DNA from: Musa acuminata AAA Group | Lineage: Eukaryota; Streptophyta; Magnoliopsida; Zingiberales; Musaceae | Reading direction: 5' to 3' | Length of the DNA: 64,000 nt | Assembly (NCBI RefSeq): GCF_036884655.1 | Contig: NC_088330.1 | Coordinates: forward strand, 37,058,501-37,122,500 | Part shown: in pieces, positions 35,154 through 49,200 of the stretch | How positions within the stretch are numbered: the first letter of the stretch is position 1 | How the letters are laid out: every line of letters starts with the position of its first letter | The notes under the pieces: model-generated | The model's database searches: none | Told to the model about the DNA's origin: nothing | The model's input: the letters and a program-made list of their open reading frames with translations, nothing else | Program-made: the position numbers and the translations under genes

Positions 35154-37739
35154 CGCCAGTGCCTGCTGTCGGGGTCCTCGATAGGAATGAATCGAGAGCT
35201 ATAAGACGTACAATCTAGTATAGAAATCTATAACATCACTCCTCCATGCAAATCATTTGATGAGATTTAGTTATCCATCCTATCAAAGAGCTGTATCTGC
35301 AACTGGCGTTCACATAAACCTGATCGATGCATGCATGCCGTTGCTTCCTAGATGAGTGAGATGGATTCTTTTGGGTTTCGAATCATGCGCCTCATATAAG
35401 TATTGATAATTAGCAAATCAAAGCCCTCCATCTCTGTACTCGACCATTTATTCTCCCCCCAGTCGGATCATTACTCGAACTGGCGCCCGCTCTGACGTCA
35501 ACTTGTAGCCCCCTGCCATTGCCGTACACATGCCAGCCATCGAATCGTCCTTGCTTGCATTTTCTATCCCTTTCTTTCTCGTTTCCTCTCTATCCTTCTT
35601 TCGTCTCTTATCACAGAAGCCATTTGAATCCAAATTCCCGATCTCGAGTCTTAGCTTCCTCCTGTAAGTGAAGATTGGGAGCAGTCATGACGAAGAATCG
35701 AGTTACCGACAGCTACAAGATCATAATTAAGTGCGATCTTTGAAGTTATGCTTAGTTTTTTGCTGATCCAATTCAATATTACTAAACATATAGCTTACTC
35801 GCTATTTGATTCATTACTAGCCATCAATACTATCATTCTTTTCTACAGTAGGTATCCTTACTTCATTTCCATTATTTCTAGCATTTTAACGACCAAATAA
35901 AATAATTCTTGATGTTTATTTTCTCTAACCTATTTCTTCTGATTGATATTGAGTAGATTATAATATTCTTTATATATATATAGAATTAGTTGGCTATGTT
36001 ATTTAATGGGCTCTAAGCCAGAAAGTTATTCGATTAAGTCTTGAAGAGTTTTGAATCCAATTAAGTCTCTCGTCCATCTCTTTTTGACAAAAAGGAGTTC
36101 TAACACTACTTTAATTGCAAGTTTAATGGTTATTTCATCCTTATTATTTGTTTGTATATTACAATGCAAATATATACTTCTATACTACAATGCAAATCTT
36201 GATTGAATTAAAAATTATTTTCCTCGATTTTAAATCCACTATAGAATTTTTTTTAAATAATTAAAAAAATTACATCATAATGCAAAACACTCGTACGTAA
36301 ACTTGAACTTGAGATATTAATAGTGTAATAATACACTAATCACAAAAATGTCTAAAGCAAGATAAGATAGGTATTCTCTTAAGGCATAAATTGTCGCCCG
36401 AGTTCATGAAAGGATCTTTGAGGGAATTTGTGAACGGAATGATAGTTAATTTCAACAATATTTTGTATCAAGACAACATAAAATGTCAAGTTGAACCAAA
36501 TTGAAATTTGGTTTTTGCAACTAAAAAAGAAATTTCGATGATTCAAATTGATTAAATATCACAAGAAAGATGAAATTGATGGTAATTTAGTTATTTTAAT
36601 TAAATAGCACAATAATTAATTGACAACAATAATATGTCATAACCAAAATTTGATACTCTAATAAAAATTATTAAAATATATGTAACTCATATGGTAATTT
36701 AGTTATTTTTTATTCAAAAGTTTTTGGGTTCAATTATAATGCCGATCCATTCAAGTTATTTTCTTATTATTATAGACTAATCTCTATCATAAAATTAATA
36801 TATATAGTTTTTTATTAGTATATCAATATCTATTTCAAGCATATTTAAAAAAATATCATTTTACCCATATCGACCACTATCGTCCTCATCGATCATCCCC
36901 TTCGTCCTAAATAGCCGCTCGCAATCTTTGTCATCGTCGCCTATAAACCTATCTCCTCTCCTAGTTGTCAGTCACAAAAGAAGAAGGAAGAGGATGCACT
37001 ATCAATTACGAGTAAGGAAAAAGAGGAGGCGGTCGTGTGCCCTCGCTGTTGGTTGGGGTGGGGCCTTTATCGTCACCCGCAAGCCCTCCTCACGTCATCG
37101 ATCACGAGGGAGGAAGGAGAAGGAGGCGACCCACGTGCTATCATCATCGACTGTATGGGAGGAAGGAGGAGGGGATCACATGCTTTCACTATTATCTCCT
37201 TATGTAGTAGCTGGATCGATAGGATTAGTAAGGGTAGAGGTGACGATAGAAGCAAAATAATCTTTTCACCTAGTCTTCCGTGTTGTTTCGAAAAATTTCA
37301 AGACAAAGACACTCTATGAAAAAATTTAAAAATAAAAAACTTTTTTCAAAAATTCACCATATTTTTAATTTTAAAATATTAAACATATGATTTGATCAAT
37401 TAACGTTTCAATTCAACCAATAATTTGATGATTGAGACTCAATCGGGTTGATGTTCGATTCGTTTTTGATGATTATGGCCATAATACCAGCAATGACTGT
37501 CAATCGATCTCTCTAATAACTTATACTTATAGTTAATTATGTTTTACGACGATGACTTCACAATCGAGATTAGAACTTCCGATGTGCATCATAACACACA
37601 GTGATGGAATAACTTCTTCCTCGAGTCTCATCTAACGCGACCCCTCCATGTCTGCCCTTTTCTTCCATCTCTGAACCCATACCCTTACCACGAACTCTTC
37701 TAGACCCGTCACCTAATAACATAAGATGTGATCGTGGAG
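35154..37739. other. Spacer between MYB and acetyltransferase genes
   Basis: The first few hundred bases are the MYB promoter side. The rest is AT-rich, with a more GC-rich patch at about 36880-37260 whose open frames (Arg/Ser-rich) have no recognisable motif and overlap in several frames. No gene or structured repeat is supported. Confidence 0.5.
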
Positions 37740-40344
37740 TACTGTAACTCCCTTTTCCTTATTTTAGGTCCACAATTCCGCGAGAGAAAGCATCGCTTCA
37801 GCGCGCCCAAAGGTACCACCTGCGACCCATCTTTTCTTCTTGTGAGAGATCGGCTCTTGATTCCTTCCCCTCTCCTAATTCTTTCCTTTTGTGTGGATTC
37901 TTTTGCGTGATCGGTTTCGGGGGGTTGTTCTTTCGTCGCATCTCAACGCTTGAAATCGGAGTTGCGTTCTTGATTTGGGCATATTATTTTTAGGGTTTTG
38001 GAGCAGCAATCGTGCGAACCGTTATAGTTACTTGGTGATATCAATATTGTGTGATTCTTTTTTGGCGCACGATTCGATTGATCGGAGGTGGTGATTTCTT
38101 TTTCTAGGTTAGTTTAATTTACGGACTGCCTGATCTTTTCTGCACAAATGAAACATGATTCTGATTGTTGATTCTAACCTTGTCGAACGAATGCAGTTCT
38201 TTTGTCTTCTTGGCTTGAGATTTTTGTTATGTGATCCTTTCCTTTTCGTTCAAATAGCGTGTAAGAAAAGTTATGTTCTCTTAGTCTATTCACATCCTAC
38301 TGTCTGTAGCTTTGTGATGAAATAGTTTATATGACTTGAACAGTTTGATTATATGAACATACTAACTGTTACAATTCCATTTAAACTATATTTGCATGTT
38401 GGCTATAACTTTGGTTCTTACACCATAATTATCCATAAAGGAACTGATAAAACAAACAAAAATTGAAAAAAAATGTTTTGTTTATTGTTGGATAAAGGAT
38501 ATGCTTACTTATGCATTGATCTTATGTAGCCAGCTGCTATTAGGCTTGCATTGTACTTTCCAAGTTTAAGCTTTGTTGTTTTATCCAAAAAGGATAAGTT
38601 TCTGTGGAAAAAAATGTTTGAGATTCAGAATTTTGGAAATATTGTCATAGACTAAAGATCTTGACTGGAACCAAAGATTGGTCACAGATCTCAGAAAGAA
38701 AATTCTCACTCATGCAACATCTTATATTTCTTTTGTGTCATTGAAAAAGTGATTTCTTAATCTCATGTGTTTAGTTGGCATAACCGTAGGTCCAAGTGCC
38801 CGAAAACAAGCTTTATAAGTATCCTTATAGAACATTCTCGCAATAATTAGAAATCAGTCATCATATTTGAGTAGTCAAGATACCACATAAAAACATATGT
38901 TGTGTATGCAGCTGCATGTTAAAATATACGGAATAACATACATTAATTACAAAAAAAAATGTACAATCGACTTTAAGTAATTAATAGGTAGATATATGCT
39001 ACAAACGAAGAAATGTAGATTAATATTTATACTCATTTAAAACATGTTTGATTGACAATAAGAGTTAGCTTTTAGTTCTTAGTTATTAATATTTATACTC
39101 ATTTATTTAGATGACAATGAGAATTCGCTATAGGTGTTAGTGATCAATGTTAGATCATCATAACATGTACCATGCTACTAAAATGGTAACAATTATATAA
39201 ATAAAATGGTAATAATGAGGAATCATGAATCATTTTCTTAACCCTGTTTACATGCTTTTGTAGGCTGCATGTGCAACTGTATGCCAATTACATGTTTAAA
39301 TTTAAGAAATGCACTGATTGCACCTCTACTGGATATGCAGCCACAAAAGTGCATGTGAAGTTTTGTGTGACCACATAATCAGTATAGTCACATATTGAGA
39401 CTGCAAGTTCAGTAACACCATATTTAAGTCCATGTAGGCGTTACTTGAGGTGGTCAGATAACAACACCCGCAGGCACAGCTTCATATGCTTTGAAATAGT
39501 ACTTTCTTGTATGAATTTGCCCTTGCCAGCAATTTAACTGTGTTTAGAGTCCACCTACATTGATTGGCTATAATTTGTTCTCCTCTGATGGGTCATCTTT
39601 GTTAATTTTAATCAATCCTACAGAGATTTTGCTTCCTATTAACTTTATATGTAAACATAAACAGGGAACATAGCAAGACACTTTGATTCAGGTATAATAT
39701 TTACTATACATATAAGCAGACATATAGGATCTAGTTGTGAAGTAAGCAATAAGACAAAAGCATTTGCTAGTTTGGCCTTGCAATTTATAGTTTATGAGTT
39801 TGGTTGTGAAGCAGCTTGTAACCATCTCAAAATGTTTTCGTAATGGGGATCAGGAACATGTGCACATGGAAAGGTGTTTAACTTGAAGCAGGAGATGAAG
39901 TAGAGGGTTTTCATGTAATACCAATGTGGTTAGTTTGGATTTGTTTAGTCAGTCATTAGGCCACTTCCAAATTTACAATAAGTTTTATGAGGTGATGTAT
40001 AGGTATTTTCTTATGGCATGCTTTATTTCTAAAATTATATATGGGTTTGACTATAGTTATAGGAGGCATGTAATTTTGCTAAAATTTATTTATAGTTTAT
40101 CGCTTGAGGCTTCCTTGACCTGTTGCTACAATCAATGTACAACTCACTACCAAGGATCGTCCAGGAATTGACTAGTGGTAATCACTTTTTCTTGTCAGTC
40201 ACTCAAACAAATTTTATGATTTTCTTTCCAGGGAGATACAAAACAGCTACAACTTCATTATTAAGATGTGGCATAGATGAAGCATAGTTGTATATGCACA
40301 TTCTTCGAAATTCTTTTACTGCCCACGAGTAGTGAAACTTACTG
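37740..40344 (+). other. Probable 5' UTR exon and leader intron of the acetyltransferase gene
   Basis: A GC-richer stretch at about 37750-37990 with CT-rich phrases looks like a transcription start region, followed by AT-rich intron-like DNA up to the coding exon at 40345. A possible donor is the GT at about 37813. This is inference from composition; the true leader structure needs transcripts. Confidence 0.4.
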
Positions 40345-43300
40345 ATGTTAGAACCTAGAGGTTCTCACCGACCGACGATCATTTATAGACTGATACAACC
40401 TTCAGATCTTGAAGTTCTTGAGCAGATTCATCTTGCTTTATTTCCTATAAGGTATCCCATTTAATTGTGGTATTTATATGTAAAAAAGTTTGATTCGTCA
40501 AAAGCACTCCAAAGAAATTTTATCATTGTAAGCCATGAATAATGGGACAGTTTTTGTCAATGTTTACAGGTATGAAAGAGATTTCTTCCTCAATGTTGTG
40601 CATGGCAATGGAATAGTATCGTGGGCTGCTGTCGATGGACAAAATGATGAACTTGTTGGATTTATCACTACACGTCTTATCTCAGCGAGAGAAAGCGAGG
40701 TGTCTGACACTCTATAATCTATTTTCATCGTTTTAACTCATGTTCCTTGCAATTGATCATTTACTGTTCTACTTTGCTCATGCAGATTGCAGATTTGCTT
40801 AGGCATAGATCTTCAAGGAAAGAACTAATGCTAGTCTATATCTTGACGCTAGGTGTTGTAGAGCATTATAGAAACTATGGGATAGGTTGTGACCTTGTCT
40901 AAGTTCCTTGATTGCTTTTTATATACTGAACATTTTCTGCTCATCTCATTATGGCATTTGCAGCTACTTCACTTGTTCGTGAGGTAATCAAATATGCTTC
41001 AAGCATCACAAACTGTAGAGCAGTGTATTTGCATGTCATTTCTTACAACCTGCCAGCCATAAAGTTCTACAGGAAGATGTTATTTAAGTTTATAAGACGG
41101 TTGCAAAACTTCTACTACATCAACGGCCAGCATTATGATTCATATTTGTTTGTTTACTTTGTGAATGGCAGCCATTCTCCCTGCTCCCCATTGTAAGTAT
41201 TTTACTTTTAAAATGAACAACAGCACACTACTATTTTATTGTCTCAATTTTTTTTCATATTTATTATTTTTAACAAGTTACCTTGTTAGTGCAAATGCAT
41301 GAACATATCTCTTTATTATCATATTTATTTATTTTTTAACAAGTTAACTTGTTAGTCCAAATGCATGAAAATGCCGAAGTAAAGCTATCACTGAAGTTTC
41401 TGGATGTGTGTTTCAGAAAGAGCTGAGAAATATAGCATTGTTACTTGTCTCTTTCAACAACTCGGATCTCTAGGAATAATAATGTAGCTTAAGAAACAAG
41501 GAATCTAATAGAAGGGTCTTAGATGTTTGTTCTGAAGTGATAAGGCTCATTCTCTGATAGAAGGTCCATTACAATTTTCTCATATTAAATTTGTATTTGT
41601 TATTTCACACTTCATGTATCTGTGGTATTAAATAATATTTTCAGCATTTCTTGCCATTCAGAATGATGTGTAAATGGAGTCACCAACAAATGATTAGAAC
41701 ACCACTTGACTTGGACCCCATCTATTTTTTATTTTTCTCTCTTCACACAATTTCCAATAGTATGAATTCTTTCTTTTCTGACACTTCACACAACTTTTCA
41801 AATAAGTTGGCTGGTAGAAAATTTTTAGGAACTGAGAATTGTTCGATTTAAGTCATTTTAAGTGATAGAAGTTGAACTTATTTTAAATATAATAAAGGAC
41901 TGTTTGATCCCCTAAATATTTGTCTACATACTTATACATTTACATTTATTGTGTATACTACTTTTTTATGGACTTGGAGACACGAGGTACTACTTGGGAA
42001 GCCTTTATGTTGGTCAATTCATGACTTACTAGGCCAACTTTTCCCATTTGTAATAAATTTCACTTGAGTTGTTGAAAGCTTCTAAAACTTTTGAGTTAAT
42101 TATAATTTCCTATACATATGACTTTTCACTTCTCTTCTTAAATAATGAATATAGGCATTTAAAACTTTAGAAAATGAACAAAGAACAAGCTCTGGTTGTG
42201 TTTTGTTATTTAAACTTCCTTTTACTAACTTCTATAGCACTTTGAACTTGTAGTTATTGGCACTAATTTTTATAAGGTCATAACATAAAATTTCATAAAT
42301 TTAGGAACTGGGTATGGACACAGCGATGGTAGTGGACATGGGAGTCGGCATATACTCCCACTGGTCCACATGCCATTGTGTGGAGGACACCTTGGACCAA
42401 CATAATCATCCAAGCCTTGCAAAGTTCTTTGGAGGATGTTTTGGCTCTTGTATTTGCATTAAGTGCTATCACACTAATTGTATGAACTCCCCAACAGCCC
42501 AAGGACTTATTGGAGTTATGAGAGACGTTTTTCAACAACACTAGCAACTTTAAGTTGTTGCAAGCAGACATACCAACCAACGTTTAACATTTTGACTAGA
42601 CTAATGTGTACCGGGTGGGACATACTTGTCCAGGCTTGAAATGGAATGCAGACTACTGAATTTCAAATGTGTCACATCCACTTGCGATATAAGGCTTACT
42701 ACCTCATAAACCTTGTGAACTGACATTACTTCTTGTGATGTAAAACAAGGTACATTCCATAGACCATTGATAATGAAATCGGGTTTGGGTTTAATTAATA
42801 TTTTAGGATTGCAACATCTTGCACAATTAGAATATTGCAAGAATCATCATATTGACAATAAAGTTGAAGGAGGAAATAAATAAAAGAGAATATTGTAAGA
42901 ATTATCATCTTGCAAGAAAGGAAGAGCATCATGCACAAAGAAGAAAGATTATTTTACAGGATTATCATCTTACAAGAAAGGAAGAGCATTATGCACAAAG
43001 AATGAAGGTTATTTTATAATAATATTCTAGAAGCTTATCTTCTCAAAAGATGATAAGATACAATGTATTGAATCATCTTGATGCAATTTTTATTTTGTCT
43101 TTTTAATTACTTCCTTCTCTTCTTGTATTTGTGGCTTATATAAAAGAGGTCAAGAATTGTAATGAGATTATCAGTCTTGGAATGAATAATAGTTTTGTAA
43201 CCCACAAAATATGAGTGGTGCGAAGCTATAGCTTTCCCCCCGATATGAGTCGGCAAACTTGAAGCGAGTCCAAGATAATCCCCTACCTTCCTCTCCTCTC

Positions 43301-45054
43301 CTCAGCCAACTTGCAACAAAGACCTGTTGACCAATCTCTCGGCATCATAAGCCGTTAGAAGGATGTTTAAAACGCTACTCCTTGACCATCTTGGTATGTA
43401 TTGAATTCCAGCACTTGTTCTTTCTTATTTAAATTAATATTTCTACAAAATTAGGTTTTTCTCCTTTCTCTCTTCCTTTCAGCCCTTTTTTTATTTATTA
43501 CCCACCTTATAAATGCTCTCATCATACTAAGCATCCTTTTAGGGTTGTCCTACATCAGCTTGGCTTTGGTCCCTTGCCTGGCCTAAACCAAGTGGTAAGT
43601 TTGGTTCCTTTTTTTCAACAAGTTCTTTTAATTAAATTAACCATAAGTCCCTAACCTACCTCATGTTGTGTACCCTGTGCGTGACTCCCTCATGCCACTT
43701 GCTATGTGAAAAAACAAAGATAGCTATGAGAACTATCAATTCCTTGGAAAAGGTACTGATTCTGGATGTTAGACTAACCACTTATTTTGTGCTTAAATAG
43801 TGTTGCCTAAACCGTGCACACCCAAGCCATCCCAGCTCACAAGGGTCAACCTAACTTTCAACCTCATTCAGTTCAGTAAGGACCTGTACGAAAAGAAAGA
43901 ATGAATGATGAACACAGGTAAAATGCTTTCATTATCAACACAAAAAGGTAAGAACCTGGGATCTGTGATCATATACAAAGCTCTTGCTAATGGGCAGAAT
44001 GGTCACATAGTGGGCTCCGAAGGCTGGTGCAGGCCTAGTGACCACCTAGCACTTTTGGTGTACAGAAAGTGAACTTGCTAAAGATATTGTATCACCCCTA
44101 AGATATGTAACTAAAGTCCTATCTTAAGGTATGCTGCCTAGGGGTTTCAAAGGGGCTGTGATGGCTGACATTTTGCATCATGCCATTGAGAGTAAATTCC
44201 ACTGCACATGCACTATTTTGGCTCCATATGAAGACCATTCAATATGCTCTGCAAGCTTAGGCTTTCAGGCTGAACTAAAGCAAATATGATGCAAAAACGA
44301 AGCAAATGAGGATATGGAGGCTACTTGAAGTCCCTTGCAAGCTGCCTAATGCGAGAAGAAACTAAAAATAGTGACAACATACTGGCCTCTCAAAATATCT
44401 CTTATATGATGGTAAAATAGATATGCAAATTATATTCTTTAAAGACCATTGAGATGCTAGAAAAGGAAAACAAATTAAATATTTTGCATCTTGCGTTTGA
44501 TTGTATTTCTGAACTATAGCTAGCTTTCTTAGAGGTTGAAATTGGTTTGACATAATCAATTGCAGAGTTTTTATCTTTCACATGTTGCAATCAGGTAAAT
44601 TGAAGGAAGAAAGGTGCTTCTTAGGAAATGTCCTGGTAGAGTTCTAATATAATAAACTTCCAGAAGAAAGCTTCTTTTTTAGTAGATGTCTTATCATAAT
44701 GCTTGAAATTTTTTTCTTTTTTCCAAGAAAATGTTGGATATTTAGAGACTGACTAGAATGTGAAATACCAGATATTTTACTTTGGTGCATGTATTTTAAG
44801 ATCTCTATTTTTTTCATATTCCATCGATGATATACCCATTGTCTTCATAACGTAGGAACATTGTCGCAGCAGTGGCAAATTACCTTAGGGGCCTTCTCAA
44901 AATGCTGGCTTCCAAGCTATGGAGGAACGAGGAAACACATATTCCTGTATGGTCCAAATGTAGCGAAACAAAGACCCTTTTAGTGACTCCAAACAAGAGG
45001 ATCCTTGGTGCAGAGAATTCTGCATGTCGAGTCTGTACTTCACAACTTACGTAA
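40345..45054 (+). CDS. MCC1: GNAT N-acetyltransferase, MCC1/NAA60-type
   Basis: Five coding exons: 40345-40451, 40570-40699, 40786-40885, 40964-41192 and 44856-45054 (765 nt, 254 residues); all phases close. The protein begins MLEPRGSHRPTIIYRLIQPS, then shows SDLEVLEQIHLALFPIRYE, SWAAVDGQNDELVGFITTRL, the acetyl-CoA-binding core YILTLGVVEHYRNYGIA (motif Q/R-x-x-G-x-G/A in variant form) and AVYLHVISYNLPAIKFYRKM. It ends the catalytic part with YDSYLFVYFVNGSHSPCSPL. This order matches Arabidopsis MCC1 and metazoan NAA60 (HAT4), Golgi- or membrane-linked N-alpha-acetyltransferases; MCC1 overexpression affects meiotic crossovers. The last exon adds a poorly conserved C-terminal tail. The last intron is 3.66 kb, and its donor overlaps an in-frame stop. 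Confidence 0.93.
42850..43330 (+). mobile_element. Probable solo-LTR-like remnant in the last acetyltransferase intron
   Basis: The stretch includes a 60-bp tandem repeat (42901-42960, 42961-43020; about 88% identical), a TATA-like TTATATAAAAGAGG at about 43136-43149, and AATGAATAATAG resembling a polyadenylation region downstream. This is the order expected for a plus-strand LTR promoter and R region. No second LTR or primer-binding site is visible, so it would be a solo or truncated LTR. Boundaries are approximate. Confidence 0.35.
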
Positions 45055-46239
45055 CTGCACATCTGAGTAAGATTCATGTTTCATAGTCATTCACACCGTT
45101 GTAATATCTTTTCTTTAAAAATTTCAGCAAACTATATTAATTTTTTTGTCACCAAATTTATTTGTTTACATTTAAGAATAGCCTTCCTCATTGAAGCTTT
45201 CCTAGTGGATTAGATGTGAGATTGTGTTGAAATGTTTTTGGAAGCAAGTTGTGTGCTATGCTATTATTAATAATTGTGGTCTATAATACTTGTCAAAATA
45301 AATGACCATTCCTCTAGAATTTGGAGGGGCAATCAATCTTTGGAATAGTCTTGGTTGTGTCGGCTGAGTTCTAGATATTAATATGTTCGCCACATAATTG
45401 TGGTCTTTTATCAATGTTATTGATAATATCATCAATAATTGTGGCTAGTGATGCTATAGCTATAGCTAGCTAATCACACTGTTTTGCAAAAATTTTCAGT
45501 ATGTATCAAATATCTGTCCATTTAGTTGGCTTTGGTCTGGTCGCATGGGCTCTTCTTTAAGACGGTTTGAGTCCAGATGTTGCAACTAACATACTTGATA
45601 TAATTATGAAACATTGTAGTAGCTCACGACATTCTTTTATTGTGGATTCACCTGACCTATGTGATGGAAGATTATGGATGTTGATTTTGATTTGTCCAAT
45701 AAACCTTTCATAATTAAGTTCCATGTAGGATGGGAATCATTTATATTACTTGCATCAGGTGTTGTGAGTGGCCTTTTAAGTTAATACCAAGCGACTAAAG
45801 ACGTTCCATGCTTCAAATATGTTCTGAATATAGTTCGGATTTTAGAAGAAAAAAATTCTTTTTTTCTTAACAAAAATGACATACTATGCCATAAGTACCT
45901 GCAGAATAACAAAACTCCAGTAATGGAAGGAGAAACACGTGCAACTCTGTGAGTATAAACAAAGAATTCGGTGTCAAAAATAAACAAACAAAACACTTTG
46001 GAGCATTCAAAGCGCACAAATACAACCAAAGATGCACACTCGTGTTGATGGAAAATAAATACACTCGACACCAAGTTGACTTCAGTTACGAAGTCGACAA
46101 TGACTAATTTTACAAGTATATATTCTGCAAGAAATCGATGAACATGTGCTTACAACTTATTGACATGTTCGTACTGGATCTTCATGATTTGAGTAGCTGG
46201 TCGTTGATGATGCATGCATATGAACTCAATACAGCACCA
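45055..46239. other. Convergent 3' UTRs and spacer
   Basis: The acetyltransferase (+) and ArfGAP (-) genes meet tail to tail, about 1.2 kb apart. No further gene is supported in between; the minus frames near 45781-46074 lack motifs. Confidence 0.5.
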
Positions 46240-49200
46240 CTAAAGGATTCTATCTTGCAGATCATTGATAAGACTGGAAGCCAAAGTCGTCAATTTCTTT
46301 CCAGTCTCTCCAGCTATGTCCTTGAGGGAGGGCATATCCTGTGATGCCTAGAAATGCAAAGGAGCACTTATTGGTAAAAACAAGCTTTGTAAATAAGCAG
46401 AAGAGTTCCTACAACAATATCTAACACCAAACTGAGACCCAAAAGATAAGACGTTTCGGGATTTTGTGCTTATATAAAGTGTTAACGTTGGAACCTAGGT
46501 CAACAGCAATCCGAAAGGCACCTGAAAAGAGATGCGGTTGATGAGATCTGCAGCAGTCAGGTCCAGTCCAGAATCTCCTACATCATGACCAAACAGATCG
46601 GCACTTGAAATGGCTTTTGACCCCTACATAAACGATGACAAGATTATGAGCATCTTAAAACACGTTAGGATTGCCTGTCAGGGTTTTAAGCATAGCCACA
46701 TTTGATAGGGTTAAAAAGGATCATCTAAATCCAGGATGGCCTTTGTCCTCTGAGACTACTATTGGCAACAGAATATTCCCAGATCATCAGACAATCCTAA
46801 TTAACTCCATAAATTTGGAGTTTTTTCCTCTCGGGGATTGGGCCACACACTCATGACGTCAAATGGGCATGCATCATGTCTGCAGACTTACGGGATGGAT
46901 ATACAAGTTTTCTGCTAGCAATTGCTCATGAACCTACTCAATATTGACGATATTACAGTCAACTGCACATACCGTGAACTTCTGAAGGGACATATGAGCC
47001 TCATTGTCAGTTGCTTTGTCTGGGTTACCAAAGAATTGAGTTGAAGAAATTGACTTCGCATTTGAGAATTTCTGCCTTGCTTCATTACTTTCCTGAACCT
47101 GAGGACCATAGCAAAAATAGGATGTATATTTCACAATAAACCCAGTGCAACTTTAAGAAGACCAACAACTGATCGAAGTGGTTACAAGTGTGCAACTGTC
47201 ATATAGCAACTTAATGCTACATGTCCATGATACAACTGGATATTCCTTTAGTCGATTATAATTGGTGACAATGTTCCGGATCATATTCCACAAAATATTA
47301 CTGCACAAACAAATTTAGTTAAAATGCTTAAAGTTACAAAGATCTTTTGTCTATCCTTCACTACCAACTTCTACATATGTTATGGAAAGCTCCACTGATC
47401 CTTTTTTAAAATAGTAAAATTGGCATGCTTACCATTTTTTCCTCATGAAAAGCAAATAATCCAATTTGATGCAGTTTCTTAGACAAAATGGAGGGAGGGG
47501 GCAAAGAAAAAGCATAGCTAAACAGATCAAAACATTCTTCACTTATCACAATTTTTAATCTGTAAACCAATACAGATATATTAAAATCCATATCCATATG
47601 GTTTACTTATGCTTTTGCACTAGTAACATCTTCAAGAATATTTAAATCACGGTTTAAGATACTAGCTCGACCAAGCTCCAGGTATTTTATTTAGACCATG
47701 CAGTTTGGTACACTCGGTATACCACTTATTTTTATTATTTTATTTATTTGAGCTTGGGCTTAGGGCAACAACACAACTAGTGAGGCTATTACGGAGGCAC
47801 ATCATTGCTGGTTAAGAACCTCCTAATAATCATAGTACTTAATAAACTAAAAGAACATCAATAACTCAGTAGTCAAAATATTGAAGAAATTATCTCGACT
47901 CATTCATCAAGTATCAGATATCCGGATTATATTTGTAGCACTGACAAAGGTTGATATTTTCATACCTTGTTAAATGAATAGTAAGATGAATTAAATGACC
48001 TTTGGACAAAGTAAATAACTATTTCTCTTCCAGATCTCCAGAGAGTCTAGAAACTATGAATAGTAAGAAGGGATCAATAAAAATCACTTAGTCACTGAAT
48101 ACATCTTAACTATCAAGCCCAAGAAAATGAATAACCGAACCATAAAATGCAGCTTTCAATTGAAACTTCAAGTTATTCTCAATTGCTCAATTTAGTTCCA
48201 GTATGACCTCTTAAAAAATGAGTTAAGAGACTAAACAACATATGTTATGTGATTTAAGATACACCAAATCAAAACTTAATCTATGCAACGCAAACAAGTC
48301 CAAGATCCACAGCATATAAGTACAACTGGAGAAGATCCTCTCTAATGTTTGACTCCTTTCCCCAAATTTCCAACAGTACCACCATCCCTGGGACCTCCCA
48401 TGCCAACTCCTATGTTGGTGAACCTCAAATAAATCAGAGCGTCTCCTATCAGCTAATCCCTCTCCGCCAGCCAATGTGGAAAACATCTCAAAGGATTTAC
48501 AAGCCACCAAGGGTAGAATAAAAGGTGCACAGGGGCATATGGACACATGGTATGCTCCACGGTACTGGTACATATCGGTTTGCTCAATAACCACTATTGA
48601 TATTGGACCAACTGTTGAAACCTTGGACTGAACTACCATGATGATAATTAATCTGAACAATTCTACTTTTAAAAATTTGTCCGACTTAATGAGTTTATAA
48701 CAAGAAAAAGACACCTGGTAACCGAATATACTAACAAAAAATTATTTAGAGTATTTTACCTGTACTTTTGATGAACTGGAGCTTGACTTTTTCTGAAAGC
48801 CATTGTCTACTCCATATTCTGCAAAGAAGCTTGAAGATTTTGGTGGTGCAATATGACTAATCAACTGAGCGCCTCCAGAACTACTCTCCATTGGATTGGT
48901 CTCCACATACTCAAACCGAGAAGGATAAGATGGACCACCTGGTGTCTTAGAGTTAGCCAAAGATGTCACAGAAAGTGCTGGTTCTTCAGGCTTCTGGTCA
49001 TAGAGACTTTCATTTGGCTGAAACCAAAAGTATCCTAAGGTTAACATGTTGACCTTTGCCAAGTAAGGACTACAATCAGAATAATAATTTATCACAAGAT
49101 TGAATAAAAAGCTTCATTAGAGCATACATAGGAAGACAAACAGACATGCAAACCACCTTGCCAAGGGGCGTACGTCAGGAGAGTGACCTGAGAAATTACA

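Noticed and set aside
36928..37319. Overlapping Arg/Ser-rich plus-strand frames near 37 kb
   Set aside because: Two overlapping frames with similar low-complexity content and no conserved motif; more likely a GC-richer non-coding patch.
42293..42580. Overlapping 95- and 76-codon frames on both strands in the acetyltransferase intron
   Set aside because: Cys/His content looked suggestive, but there is no ordered zinc-finger or transposon motif in either frame.
48223..48714. 163-codon minus-strand open frame
   Set aside because: It lies within the ArfGAP intron between exons 4 and 5 and has no recognisable motif.
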